A stretch of 64,000 bases of DNA from Pinus tabuliformis (GCA_031772625.1 CM062804.1:1019254514-1019318513), one strand, 5' to 3'; shown: positions 10,303-21,652, numbered from the stretch's first letter. Notes: a model not told the origin generated them from the sequence alone. Program-made: numbers and translations.

Positions 10303-10823
10303 CCAAAATAACTAAAAATAAATTAGTTATTTTTTAACTAAAGGACATTTCATATCATAGCATCGATGATGAAGCAAAAAAAAAGGCATATTTAGAAAAT
10401 GGGAACTGATGTTGATTACACAATAGAGAAAAAATTATTACACAATAGAGTTTTAAAAAAGTTGGTTTCAGAAACATTCAAGTTAAACTTGTGTTTATGT
10501 GGACTTCTTAAGATTGTAAACCACAAAAGGGACATAAGGTCATTGACAATCCAAGCAAAGTTATACGCACTAAATCATTGAAAAGAGTGTGGGAATCGCA
10601 TACACAATACGATGCAACCAATACTATGATAGTGGGTTGTTCACTTGAGAGCGTGAAAGATAATCCCAAAGAAAATGTGAGTCTTGCCCCTCCATTCATT
10701 GGAACAGATCAAGAGGATAATTGGTTGTTCGATGAGCTATGGAGAATGTTGCATATACTCAAGAAGGCTACAAATGTGCAAGCTACTTTTAAAGATGTTC
10801 AATTACATTTACAAGTACCTTAA
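10303..10823 (+). pseudogene. FCP1/NIF-like phosphatase domain, first copy, dead
   Basis: Follows a splice-acceptor-like TGTGTTGCAG. The KNKLVIF stretch near 10,315-10,335 resembles the strand leading into motif I of HAD-type FCP1/NIF phosphatases, but the next codon, where the nucleophile Asp belongs, is TAA. Further on, VFMWTS near 10,495 resembles the WTS/WDQS block and is followed by another TAA. The C-terminal half is open to 10,823: LKRVW, then NTMIVGCSLES where active relatives have LLIDDSPxK, then PPFIGTDQEDN and a leucine-rich helix. Both aspartates of that motif are missing. Related enzymes dephosphorylate proteins such as the RNA polymerase II C-terminal domain, but this copy cannot be catalytic. 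Confidence 0.6.
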
Positions 10824-11764
10824 TATGACCGATGTCTATTTCATGTTATTATATGTATGACATCATGAATTATTAGTTTTATTTCACAACACTTATAAAA
10901 TAATTGTTGATTTGGTTTGTCCTTACTAAAAGCAAAGTACTTTTATTTTCCTTATTTTTGGTGAGATACTGTGTTGATAATAATTATTGATTTGAATGGC
11001 CATTTAACATTTTCATATCAAAATTTTCCATGCTATAGAATTTTTTACAATGGATTACATTAAATGTGAAAATTAATAGACAATTGGTATATTTGTTTGA
11101 ATTAGATCATTACAATTATTTGTTTCAATTTTGGTTTAAGTTATCATTATACCTATTAGAAATTAGTAATGTGAAGGATGGCCCATTGTATTTTTATAAC
11201 ATTTTTTATTCCATATAAGTTGAAAAACTAGATTAGGTTGTATGTAGCACCAACAATAAACATACAATTTGTACTAATAGAAGCACCAAAAGAATCTAAG
11301 GTAGAGACTCTAGAAATTAGCATATAAATAATTAGGTTTGAAATTTAAAAATTGTATTATATTGTATGTGGAAATTAATATATAATTTATTTGTTTACTT
11401 TCATTAGACCATTGTAATTATATTTTTCAATTGTAATTAAAGAAATCATTATAAATTATAAAATCAATGATTTAAATGGTGGGCCAATGCGTTCTTAGAA
11501 TATTTTTATTCCATACAAATTAAATAAAGGCATTATGTTGTATGTATAAAGTAAACATATCATTAGTTTGTTCATGTTATTGGGGCCATTGTATTTGTAT
11601 TTTGTGATTACTATTAACTCATTGTAAAATTCCCTTTGCATACAAATGGAAATAATTCATAATAAATATTAACATCATTTTTAAATTGGTAGGTTTTTAT
11701 GTCCTTAATCAATGAAGTGTTGAAGTGAAGATGTGTTAATATCATACATGTGGTTGCAGTGTAG

Positions 11765-12437
11765 ATGCAGATGAGCATTACTACAAGTCAAAAGATGGTG
11801 ATATTTGAAATGGAAGGAGTATTATTCCAATCATATGCCAAAGATGAACTAAATTTTCATATTCAAACAGAACCAGATTGGCAGTTTGGTGATGGGTCCT
11901 ATTTTTTAAGGCATTTTCAGTCAAGTATGAAAATGTTGCTTAAGAAATTATGATGTCGCAATATGGACATTAAATGTCACTGACAAGTATATTCGTAAAG
12001 TACTAGAAAAATCAAATATTGATATACAGGACTTTAAATTTGCATGGGACAGGTCCCATTGTCATTTGCAAACAAAATTGGATGCAGGAAGAACAAGACA
12101 ATTTTATGAGAAAATGTTGACTGATGTGTGGTCCCAATATGGAGATAATTATGAAGAATCAAATGTATTGCTAATAGATACAACAAAGCATACTTCTCAA
12201 TTCATTGGATATCGATCAAACCACATGTTGATAAAATCCTATATAGGGAAAGAGCAAGATACTTGGCTTATGCAAGTTTTATTCCCCTTTCTTAAGACAC
12301 TTCATCTTATCAATAAAAAACATTCGTACATTCAAATGTTCAATAGAACATGTACTTCATTGTATTGGATGGAGATAATTTCCTTTATAAATTTGTTGAA
12401 AAGTACATTCCAAATTTTTGATACATTTTGGACATAG
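11765..12437 (+). pseudogene. FCP1/NIF-like phosphatase domain, second copy, dead
   Basis: Follows an acceptor-like GTGGTTGCAG and a TAG three bases before the first ATG. MVIFEMEGVLF matches the motif I strand (DLNGVL in active relatives) with Glu in place of the nucleophile Asp. A one-base frameshift near 11,950 separates this from YDVAIWTLN, FAWDRSHC and NVLLIDTTKHT in the next frame (open to 12,437); these align with the WTS, WDQSHC and LLIDDSPYK blocks. The second Asp of the last motif is Thr. The C-terminal half also aligns with the first copy at 10,580-10,800 (DVW / RVW, SYIGKEQDTW / PFIGTDQEDN). Domain identity is fairly secure by motif order; loss of function is visible. Confidence 0.65.
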
Positions 12438-12779
12438 TTTTTGTTGAATCAATTTGTATGATTTTATATTTTTTGAAATATATGGGAATTGCCAATTATA
12501 TTAATATTTATATTTCTTATTATTTATAATTTCTTTTGCAATGGCTTTGTTGTATCGATTTCTTTCTAAGATGTGTGCATGCGTTCTTAAATGAATTGTT
12601 TGTCATTTAAATTATCTTGCATGAACCATTGAAGCTTTTTATTTTTAATGATGTATGTTTACTTATATGCACCAATAATCATAATATATAAATGTGAAAT
12701 ATAAGTTTTGAAATATAAATCCTTGCAAACAAAGGTGTAATTATTGCTAAAGAAACTATGATAATTTACTTGATAAATG
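12438..12779. other. AT-rich sequence between pseudogene and satellite
   Basis: Nothing recognised; possibly 3' flank of the pseudogene. Confidence 0.3.
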
Positions 12780-13897
12780 TTATGTGCACTATTCACTATT
12801 CACAATGCATTATTCACTATTAAGGCTGAATGATTTGAACTTTTTGAAGCATGAGATATGTGATTTCTTAATCCATAATTTTCATAAATTTATATGCCTA
12901 AATCAATTAATGGTTGTAACTGCAATCATATCATATTGAAAATCAATAAGGCACAAAGTTAGTTATTCATTGTTTACATATAAAATGCACTAATATGAGT
13001 GCATAAATGTGATTTGTAATTTTTGAGATAAAAATCTATTGTAAATAATTTAGTATTTCTTAAAAAAAACATATAATTAATGATAATGATTGCTAAGTGG
13101 ACTATCAAGGTTTGATTAGACACTATCATGGATGAATTATGTCTTTGAAGTGTAAGGCATCTGACTTTATTACTTAAAGTTAATTTTTTGTAAATTTGTA
13201 TATTAAATAAATTGAAATCATATGATTTGAGCTAGAATTATATTATTGACTTATACTTAGTTATTTCCATTAATATGATTGTATAAATTTGATATATAAT
13301 ATTCATATACTATGATGCAATTATTCCAAAAATAAGTCTTATAATTTGTTGATAATAAGTATTAAGTGGACACTTTAGGCTAATGGGTGATGGCTCATAG
13401 GTGAATACTACTCGTTAAATTGTAGGGTATTCAATTTTTAATCCATAACTTATTCTTAAATCAACTATTTGTATATGCAATCATCTTAGCTCACATAATT
13501 TAATAAGGAGTCGATTTATTGACTTGTATTTAGTTATCACATAATTTATTAAGAGTGTATTAATGTCATATTGTATTGCTTTGAAACAAAACTCTATGTA
13601 AAGAAAAAATATCTTCTTAATAAAACATGGAATAATTAATTAACAATGTGTTAAGTGGATGATCTATACTCATTAAAGAGATGAGTCAAAAATAGTTGTA
13701 TTTAAACTTTTTGCACCATAAGACATTGATTTTCTCATTGATATTAACATTTTTTCATTTTCAATTCTTAAATAGTTTATTTGTGATTTAAATAATTTCA
13801 TATAAACCAATATGACTTGAAGAATTCTATTTGGTTATATGCATTGATAAAAGTTTATAAATGTGATGCATTTTTGAAATGTAGCTCTTAATGTAAG

Positions 13898-13959
<62 letters not shown>

Positions 13960-15110
13960 ACAAAACAAATTATAAGTAATTGATAATGAGTTCTAAGTGG
14001 CCTATATAAATCCATTTATTGACTTTTATTTTCCTATCATGAGGTTTAATATAAGTGTATAAATGTGACATTTTGTTTTGAAATAAAATTCCATGTAAAA
14101 TTAAATGTTTTTCATAACAACACATGGAATAATTATTTGGTAATGAATGTTAAGTATATTGTTCAAGTTTATTCGTATACGAGTTATAAATAAATGAATT
14201 TAAACTTTCTGCAACATACGACATTTGATTTTCCTACCCCTATTAACATTTGGTAAATTTCAATTCTTAAATAAATTATTTGTAATTGAAATAATCTCAT
14301 AGAAGCCAACAAGACAAGTATGTATTAAATTCTATTTAGTATGTATGTATGTATAAATGAAATTTATTTTTGAAATCAAGTTCTTAATGTAAGTAAAATA
14401 TATTTTTTAGAAAATTAATAATTTAAAATCAATTGTTGATGAGCTCTAACTCGTTTCTTTTATTTTGAATCAACAACTTTTTCTAACTATGCATTCTTAA
14501 ATCAATTACTTCTATATGAAATCATGCCATATAATTCAATAAGTCAAGAAACCATTAATTGATTTTATTTAACTATCATGTGATTTAATATGAATGTATA
14601 AATGTGACATTACTATTTCTAGAATAAAAATCCATGTAAACAAAATGCATTTTCAAATAAAACATGGATTAATGAATTTACAATGAGCATTAAGTAGACT
14701 ATTTAAGCTCATTCAAGAGATGGGTCACAAATGGATGTATTTAAAATTTTTTCACCTTATGACATGATTTTCCCATCAAGATTAACATTTTGTAAATTTC
14801 AATTCTAAAATAAATTATTTGTACTTAAAATAATCTCATAGAATCCAACAAGACTTAGAAGCTATTTATTCAATTCCATTTAATTATATGTATTGATATA
14901 AGTTTATAAATGTAATTTATTTTTGAAAAAAAGCTCTTAACGTAAGTTAAGATATATCTTTTACAAAACTAATTAGAATTAATTGATATGAGCTTTAAGT
15001 GGCTTATTCAGACTACATGAAAAATAAAGTGTCATAGATGAATGCCTTTTAATACATATTTAATATGCAAAATCAATATCTTAAATATAATTTATTTGTA
15101 TTTAGATTAA
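12780..15110. repeat. Decayed satellite-like array, ~280-bp period
   Basis: About eight diverged units. Recurrent marks are a block around TTAAGTGG (near 13,094, 13,366, 13,650, 13,992, 14,689 and 14,995) and a block around GTATAAATGTGA preceded by TTATTGACTTTTATTT-like sequence; others are AAATTTCAATTCTTAAATAA and AATAATCTCATAGAA. Spacing is mostly 245-340 bp. No open frames. A TA microsatellite lies inside one unit. Confidence 0.6.
13901..13958. repeat. (AT)n microsatellite
   Basis: 58 bp of uninterrupted AT dinucleotides. Confidence 0.95.
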
Positions 15111-16090
15111 GTATTTAATAATTAAAGAACACGGGGACTTATATAAATTTCAACTAAAATCCATGAGTTATGTTTCACAATTATTTCTTCCTCATTAAAA
15201 ATTCTTATCATTTCTCCTCTTAGTGAAGGTAATGATTGATCATGGTTTTCCATACAATTGGTTGGTGCTATTACATCGAGACTATTATTGGCTTTGACAA
15301 TGTTGATAGGGAGAGATAAATATCCACACTACCATCAACTATACTAATCTTTGAAAACCCTTGCCTCCACTACTTACAAGAAGACCACTAATTCTTGTTT
15401 ACTTCAATCTGTGACATTGTCCATCACAATGGAATGAATCGATACCCATTTAAGAACTCTCATTTTATGTACTTGGCTTTGAGTGGAGATAGATCAATGG
15501 TGCCAAACCTTCTTGAAATACCTAGATAAAAAATGCATAACTTTTATGATGGATGCCTAGGTGCTATGAAGACGAATGATCACCCCGTCATTAGTGCTTC
15601 ATAACGGCATAAAGAGACCGTAGGAAATTGAGCACAAAAACATTTTACTAAGTTTTTAGTAGACTAATTTCAATGCAATGCAAGGGATGCACATCCTTTC
15701 CATTTACACTAAGATCCTCGCATCAACATCTTTCAATCAACAAGTCCTCCATAGGTTGTGGGAAAGGGGTTTAGAGTCGTCAGACACGAAATTCAAACAT
15801 CAAGGAATCTAGTTCGTTATCCATAACTATAATATCTTTATTGGATGTTAGACATACTAATATGATTTAGCTTGAATCAATTGCTTCTAAGAGTTTGATT
15901 TCACATTCATATTGTGTATTGATACTATTGTACATAACAACTTATGTTTGACCTATTCATGATCTCTACCTGGTTTGAAATTACTTAATTATTTTTATGT
16001 TGAATTAAGTTAATACGGCGATTTACAAAAGAATGAATGTTGTTGAAGGCCTTGTAATAGAATACTTCCAAATTTAATGAAATATGTGTT
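15111..16090. other. Unassigned AT-rich sequence
   Basis: No open frame, repeat or RNA gene recognised; ends at the sharp border of the 5-kb repeated segment. Confidence 0.4.
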
Positions 16091-16865
16091 AATGGTATGA
16101 GTAGCCCATGTTCCACTATTGGTTTTTGACTAATTGCATGATATGTAATTGAAGTTGCAGCGACATTAATAAGATGTTATTTATCTTTGGCACTGCTTTC
16201 CATGCTTACTCATGGTGGTTGTATTAGTTCTTTGATATTTCACTATATGTGTATGTGTGCTTTCATATATGTAATATGTTATGGACCGGTACATAGTGGT
16301 TTCATGTATGTTCTGCTTTTGAATTAGTGTTTACTTGTTCCTCGCCATGTCGGTGACCTATTGTGAACTACTTTGCAATTAACCTCTAGCATATTCCTTT
16401 TTATTGTATGTCTGGTTGGGTTTTAGCTTACTAATCCCTCTCATGGCATATCTCTTCTTATTGTGTTGAGACTTGCTTATACCTCTTTCTGCAATTTGTC
16501 AATCTTGGGTTGATTTTGTTTCATTGCCTAAGCATTTCATTCATGTCCCACTCTGACACCTTCTCATTTGATAACCAAGAGCAGAAACATTCATGGTGGC
16601 AGACAGGCCCACATACCAGATGGGGCTCCTAACCCAAATGGTGTGAGGTCTAATTGGGACTTCACAATGAGAATACCCCCTTAGTTGTTGGAAGTACATT
16701 TCGCCCCATCAACAAATTGGCACTAGAAGGAGGGCTAGATGACAAGGTGAGCCCTTGGAGCCTGCAGTTTAATCTCATATTTGTAAATGGCTCCGGCCCA
16801 AATTTTTCTCCCAGGGTGTTTATTTCGTTTGTCCATTTTTCAATTTTCAATCCCCGAGGAACAGG

Positions 16866-17290
16866 TCTATCACTTCTCTCAGTTAAAGTTTGATGGTGAG
16901 GATGGAACACCCATAACCAAGAACATTTTTATTTCCTCGAGTTTTGTGAATCTTATGAGATTGATGATGAGCAGTTTGCTTGTGTGCTCTTCTCCCTCAC
17001 CCTTGAAGGTCATGTCAAGCAATGGTGCCACACATTTCCAAAAGCTTCCATTCATTCGTTTGAGAAACTCATTGGTAAGCTCCAACAAGCGTTTTATAGG
17101 TACGTTTTTCAAGATGTGTAAATGAGGATAAATGAGCTTAGGATGAAACCTAAAGAATATTTGGAGGGTTATTCTTTTAGATTTGTACATCTTTGTTTTG
17201 AATTTCCTGAAAAAAGATGTCGACTGCATGGATTTGAATGAAAACTTTCAATGGTTGGTTCTCGTTTCTTTGCAACAATTTCAATTAGAA
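16866..17290 (+). pseudogene. Retrotransposon gag domain, copy 1
   Basis: Begins in the frame reading HFSQLKFDGEDG, then shifts near 16,925 into a second frame. That frame has SYEIDDEQFACVLFSLTLEG, followed by VKQWCHTFP and KLIGKLQQAFYRY, up to a TAA before 17,125. A third stretch reads MKPKEYLEGY then FVHLCFEFPEK. This is the order of a retrotransposon gag domain (helix ending in a W-x3-P turn, then the RFxxLCxxFP helix). An extra A near 17,215 breaks the last part here, while copy 2 is open there. Gag would form the particle shell. Confidence 0.6.
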
Positions 17291-17297
17291 ACAAATC

Positions 17298-18389
17298 TTG
17301 TTTCTCATGAGTATAATAATAATTTGTGGATTACAAAACATCCAGATTCTACCCCTAATCTTGTTTCGTGTCTCTCTGAATCTGGAACAATCTCAAGCTT
17401 TCGAGGAGGAGATTATTGCTTGTGGGATTTCCCATCATCCTCCTGACTTGTTACGTAATAATATTTTGGTTGTAAATGGTTCAGACGATCAAAAGTGCTT
17501 TCTGGGAAATGAATCAAATGGTCTCAGCTCTAAAGCCCTTGCACATCCTTTTGATCTTGAATCTGAAAATTATGTTGATATAACATCTCTTCTTACTGAT
17601 GGAACCCAGATCGAGTCCATTCAACATATGTCTCACTATATTCTTGGATCTCATTCACCTGTCTATGATGGCTTTGATCTTGTCTCAAATAAAGTTGATT
17701 GTCCCATCAAATCCATGGACCACATCATGCCTGCAAATCCATCTCCCCCTTTGGCGAACATAAATGGGCACGATGTGAGTCTGGGTCTAATTGGTGCCCC
17801 TTCATCTGACCCTATGCATCCATTCTACCCTGATTTAGTCCATGGGTCTACTACATCAACGATTCCTACAAATCATTCACATCTTTATCTTGCTCGTGTT
17901 GATTGCAATCATGTACATGGTGGTGATGTTTCACAGTCAAGGGATGTGGATATTGAATCTCTTATGGTTGATCTTTTCCACCCATAGTCTTTAACAAGTG
18001 AAGAAGAGGGCCTTACATCTCGCCCAGCTCAAGATGGTTCTCTCATTAATCCCTCTTCATTCTCAATCCAAGAAGAGCCTTATGTGCCAGATATCGAACC
18101 TAATCAAACTAGTGGTTTCGATGATTGTCATTATGCCGAAAATATATTTGCTCAAGCCTTTGGTGATTATCATTCGTGTCCACCTACTGATCTTACGAAA
18201 CCACCAAATTTTTACGATGCACCTTTCAAATGTTTGGGGACTCATCAAGAAGTTGAGGTACTTCATCTTCTACTAATGGTTATGGAAAGTTCTCACGTTC
18301 CTGATGAGACCCCTGAACCAGGTCAAATTAGGGTTTCTACACATCACGCCCCTCTTAGCATCATCTTGTCGGATGCGAACTCGTCTTAG
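17298..18389 (+). pseudogene. Long unrecognised frame after gag, copy 1
   Basis: 229 codons to a TAG at 17,985-17,987, then open in the same frame to a TAG at 18,387-18,389. The product is hydrophilic, rich in Asp, Ser, Pro and His, with no zinc knuckle, protease or polymerase motif. The internal TAG after LFHP is also present in copy 2, so it predates duplication or is tolerated. A piece near the end (EVLHLLLMVM then SSHVPDE) recurs in diverged form at 18,846-18,900. It could be a gag extension or a non-structural protein of the element. Confidence 0.45.
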
Positions 18390-18808
18390 AAAGACTCTCA
18401 TTCGAGTGATGTTTCTCTGAGCAAATATTTCCATCACCTTTCAGCTGATATGCATCAACCTCTATACCCTAATTTGTTTGATGAAGGGAGTGCACTGGCC
18501 ATTGCTTCAAATCTTTTTTACTGTCACCCAGTCGACACAGATTTGAACAGGTACAATCGGATGATGCCTTACAATATCCTATATGGGAAGTTGCTAATCG
18601 CCTGACCCCTCCTCTGCCTGAGACTCTTTTGGTTGATTCAGTTCATTCTTGGGAATCTAAAGAATCTGATTTGTTGAACTGCAAACCTATCAATGTTCAG
18701 ACATCAGATCCAATCCACAATATTTTCACTGATAGTTGTCCTATCATAACCAATGATAACCATATGCATTAAGCTACAAATCTCGCGAAGCTACCTATAT
18801 TTGATGGC

Positions 18809-19186
18809 TTGTCGTTTGAAGGTTCAAAGATTTGTCAGGATGATGAGGTACTTCAGCTTCTGTTGATGGTTATGTCAAGTCCTCACACCCTTGACGAAAA
18901 CTATGGACAACCTCAAACTAGGGTTTCTGAAATTAGGGTTTATGTGCTTGAATCCTCGCGTATCTTAGTTACACCTGGCAAAAGCCTCTCTTTTCAGAGT
19001 CATCAAGTGGACCATCCTTTATATCATGATAGGGTTGTTGATTGGATTAAAGGGTCTTATCTAGAGGATTTCTCTGCTAGTAGGATGCATCTTTCCTCAC
19101 TTACATTGGATTTAGGGTTAAGCATGAATGGATGTATGTCATGGATAGATGATTATAAATTTCACGCCTATGATTCAGTTTGCTAG
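18809..19186 (+). pseudogene. Further open frame of the element, copy 1
   Basis: 125 codons. Begins with EVLQLLLMVMSSPHTLDE, an internal repeat of the segment at about 18,256-18,310. No domain recognised. It is truncated by a stop in copy 2 at the equivalent of its start (open there from 61,951). Confidence 0.35.
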
Positions 19187-19232
19187 GATTGGGTTACAGT
19201 TTGCCTTGAATGGTCTTTTTTGGCACATTTCC

Positions 19233-19343
19233 CTATAAATAGATGTGACTTTCTTGCTATTGTGCATGCTTCACAGGTAAGCACTTTAGTTTTTTCACTA
19301 CTTATTTCACATATTCTAATTATTGTCGTCTTTGTTTTTTGCA
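19233..19343 (+). promoter_or_regulatory. TATA box followed by a 67-bp intron-like segment
   Basis: CTATAAATAG at 19,233-19,242. About 35 bp downstream is a donor CACAG|GTAAGC (GT at 19,277) and then TTTTTTGCAG|G ending at 19,343. Both sites are conserved in copy 2. It may be an element promoter with a spliced leader; it could equally be a captured host 5' region. Confidence 0.4.
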
Positions 19344-19406
19344 GGTTGGGAACTATTGCAGTGGCTGCATTGGAAGTTTGATTTCATTTGACCTGACCTT
19401 CTCTCT

Positions 19407-19600
19407 AGTTAAATTAGGGTTTAGGGTTTAGACTAGTTAGATTTTGGTTTTTCTTATTTGTTGATTAGAATTTGCTTTATGGTTTAAATTGGTTATGTTT
19501 TGTAGTTAAATTAGGGTTTAGGGTTTAGACTAGTTAGATTTTGGTTTTTCTTATTTGTTGATTAGAATTTGCTTTATGGTTTAAATTGGTTATGTTTTGT
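19407..19600. repeat. 97-bp tandem duplication, copy 1 only
   Basis: Two head-to-tail copies of a 97-bp unit beginning AGTTAAATTAGGG. Copy 2 has a single unit. It includes two telomere-like TTTAGGG words, too few to be meaningful. Confidence 0.9.
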
Positions 19601-19654
19601 TTTCCTTACTGTAGGTGGCTTAGTTTCCTGCATTTTTATTTTGCACTCATGTCC

Positions 19655-19714
19655 TTGCATTTTCTCATTGTTGCATGGCATTCATTGCATTTTCTCATTG
19701 TTGCATGGCATTCA
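19655..19714. repeat. 30-bp tandem duplication, copy 1 only
   Basis: Two copies of a 30-bp unit beginning TTGCATTTTC and ending GGCATTCA; single in the equivalent part of copy 2 (near 62,646). Confidence 0.9.
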
Positions 19715-20073
19715 TGAAATCTCTGCATATGCATTGCATTGGTCTTATAATTTCAATTATTGGATTTCTTCTGCACATAGCATTACATTGCATCATAAGC
19801 CCTGTCTGTTGCATTACATCTTTCTTCTTGCTTGGCATACACTCACCTTTGACCGAACCTGGCAATCCCCTCTATGTTGCATGCCACCTGCATGAGCCTG
19901 AAGCTTTCGAACCTTTGGTACTGTGAATAGCTTTCTCACACCTTTTGCCTCTAGAGACTACAACCTACTTCAGCACATCTTGATTTTTCCACATAGAGAA
20001 ACCCATGATAAATAAACTCAAGAAGATTTCGACCTATCCAATAACTGCAGAGAACTTGTCCATCTTCAAAGTA

Positions 20074-20085
20074 GCTATGATACCA
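20074..20085 (-). other. Primer binding site, copia fragment, copy 1
   Basis: Minus strand TGGTATCATAGC directly next to the LTR end; matches the initiator-Met tRNA primer site (TGGTATCAGAGC) except one base. Confidence 0.7.
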
Positions 20086-20445
20086 TGTTAGAAATCCACA
20101 CACCCCAAGTCTGGTCTATACTCTTAGCTAGAAATATAAACACACTAGCAACGCCCAACTTTAAAACAACTTACACGGCAGAAATATAACAGCAATCAGA
20201 TCAATGATAGTACACAAGAGTTTAAAGCCCAGATTTGTTTCTTATCAATCCATTAATAAGAAAATCTTAGGGCTCCTATACCAGGAATAATGGTGCTTTA
20301 TATCCCTGTACAAATGCCAAAATACAAAATTTATCCTTTGACCTAACTCCAGGACTGGGGCTTTTTCCTCTGAGCCTTTCCTGCACAAAACTATTAACAC
20401 CTACAGCACTAAAATACATTGTTATAGCACTAATAGGGCCTAACA
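20086..20445 (-). repeat. Ty1/copia-type LTR, copy 1
   Basis: 360 bp with matching ends TGTTAG...CTAACA. On the minus strand it carries GATATAAAGC (TATA-like) and runs directly into the primer binding site. Only about 150 bp of internal sequence survives beyond (a gag-start-like MDKFSAVIG and SMWKNQ), so the element is a truncated 5' end. Confidence 0.7.
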
Positions 20446-21060
20446 TGCCCTCCTTAAATTATCAAACAACAAATTACATACTTGGGCATACTCATTTAGC
20501 CCAACGGTACTCTATTGTCCATTGTTTTCCTTCACAACTGGACTGTTGTCCCTTGCAGCCAGCACTTTTCTCCTTTAGACAGCTCCGTGTAGCCCTCAGC
20601 ACACTCAGCAGCTCCCGGCCTCCTTTTCTTAGCCCGCGGCCCACCTTAACAGGCTCTTTTTGCCCCTGCGAGCTGCTCCAGCAACCCTTTACAAGCCACA
20701 ACAGACCTACGGCCTATTCTCCTTTGTTGTGGGTGCCCTTTTTAGGCCGGTTAATTGTAACTATAACCAATTAGTGTTTCCCAAGTAAATAGACAAGTAA
20801 TCTAAAAACACACTAAACATGAACATGTCATACTAAAAAGCGGGCTATAAACAAAAGTATCCCAAGAATTACTGTAATAGTCACAATGCATAGGAATTTG
20901 GGCAACTCCAATGGCCGGGGCATCTGATTGAAATCATTTTTTGTTCGAGAGGGAAACCTGTTTGAAGATTTTCTTAAAATTAATTGTAATAAAACCAATT
21001 AGTGGTAGTGTTTTTTCAGTGTTTCCCAGGTAAGTGGGCAAGCAATCTAAGAAATTTCAT
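20446..21060. other. GC-richer tail of the 5-kb segment, unassigned
   Basis: Frames of 109 (+) and 69 (-) codons have no recognisable domain. A 28-bp stretch at about 20,728-20,755 is missing from copy 2, lost between short TTGT(A) repeats. Confidence 0.4.
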
Positions 21061-21235
21061 AGTTTGTATCTTGAATCATTCTTTTAAGTTAATTAATTTT
21101 AAATATTAACCTATGAAAAGCACCTCTTCACTGAATACGTATTCGGCAAATCTTTCGCATCAATATCACATCAGAACAAAACCCAAGCAAGCCTTCAGCA
21201 TAAGTACGACACCAGAACAAAATCCAAGCTATTCT

Positions 21236-21652
21236 TCACGGAATTTTTGGGTGAACTAGGAGCTGTGTTTCAAGAATAGCCAACAAGAGCATCGATATGC
21301 GAATAAAGATGGTTCTGAAGTAGTTTAACGGCACCGACTTCGAGGGCAGATTTAAAGGAACTGCACTGAAACCCAATATTCTTGATACAATGGCTATCGT
21401 ATTATCAGACATCGAATTCACAGAGACTTCTTTAGTAAAATTTCCGTTTATCGCCTTGACCCCGCTTACGATTTTCGGTTCCAAAATTCGCTGGAAATAT
21501 TGCTCCAGGGGTACGAAAACGGTAAATAGCAGATCGAAAGGCAGCATTCTGACCATAAATTCACCGGACTCTCCGAAGCCAGGTGGATCGTCGATAAGGC
21601 CGGGGCTTCGGTGCTTGAAGAAATGCAACAACAGAACGGAAAAAAAATGCAA
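21236..21652 (-). other. 138-codon open frame, unrecognised
   Basis: Open on the minus strand in a locally GC-richer stretch between the 5-kb repeat and the LINE. It has hydrophobic patches at both ends and no domain I recognise. A neighbouring minus frame (ALEVGAVKLLQNHLY...) looks at least as protein-like, so this may be a frameshifted host exon fragment or a chance frame. No neighbour gives context. Confidence 0.2.

Larger units (their letters stand above)
16091..21060 (+). mobile_element. ~5-kb gag-carrying repeat, copy 1
   Basis: Closely similar along its length and collinear with 59,180-64,000. Similarity starts abruptly at AATGGTATGAG, while the upstream flanks differ completely. It holds a gag domain, a long unrecognised frame, a TATA box with a short intron, and a minus-strand copia LTR. 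No protease, reverse transcriptase or integrase was found. The layout suggests a non-autonomous LTR element hit by a later copia insertion and then copied as a composite, or a segmental duplication. I could not identify the outer LTRs. The right end of the match may extend further, because copy 2 runs into the window edge. Confidence 0.75.

Noticed and set aside
16091-16620. 5' LTR of the gag-carrying element beginning TGGTATGAG
   Set aside because: The TG start and a possible CA before TGGTGGCAG are suggestive, but I found no matching second LTR and no convincing primer site.
19414-19530. Interstitial telomere (TTTAGGG words)
   Set aside because: Only two adjacent words per 97-bp unit, so no telomeric tract.
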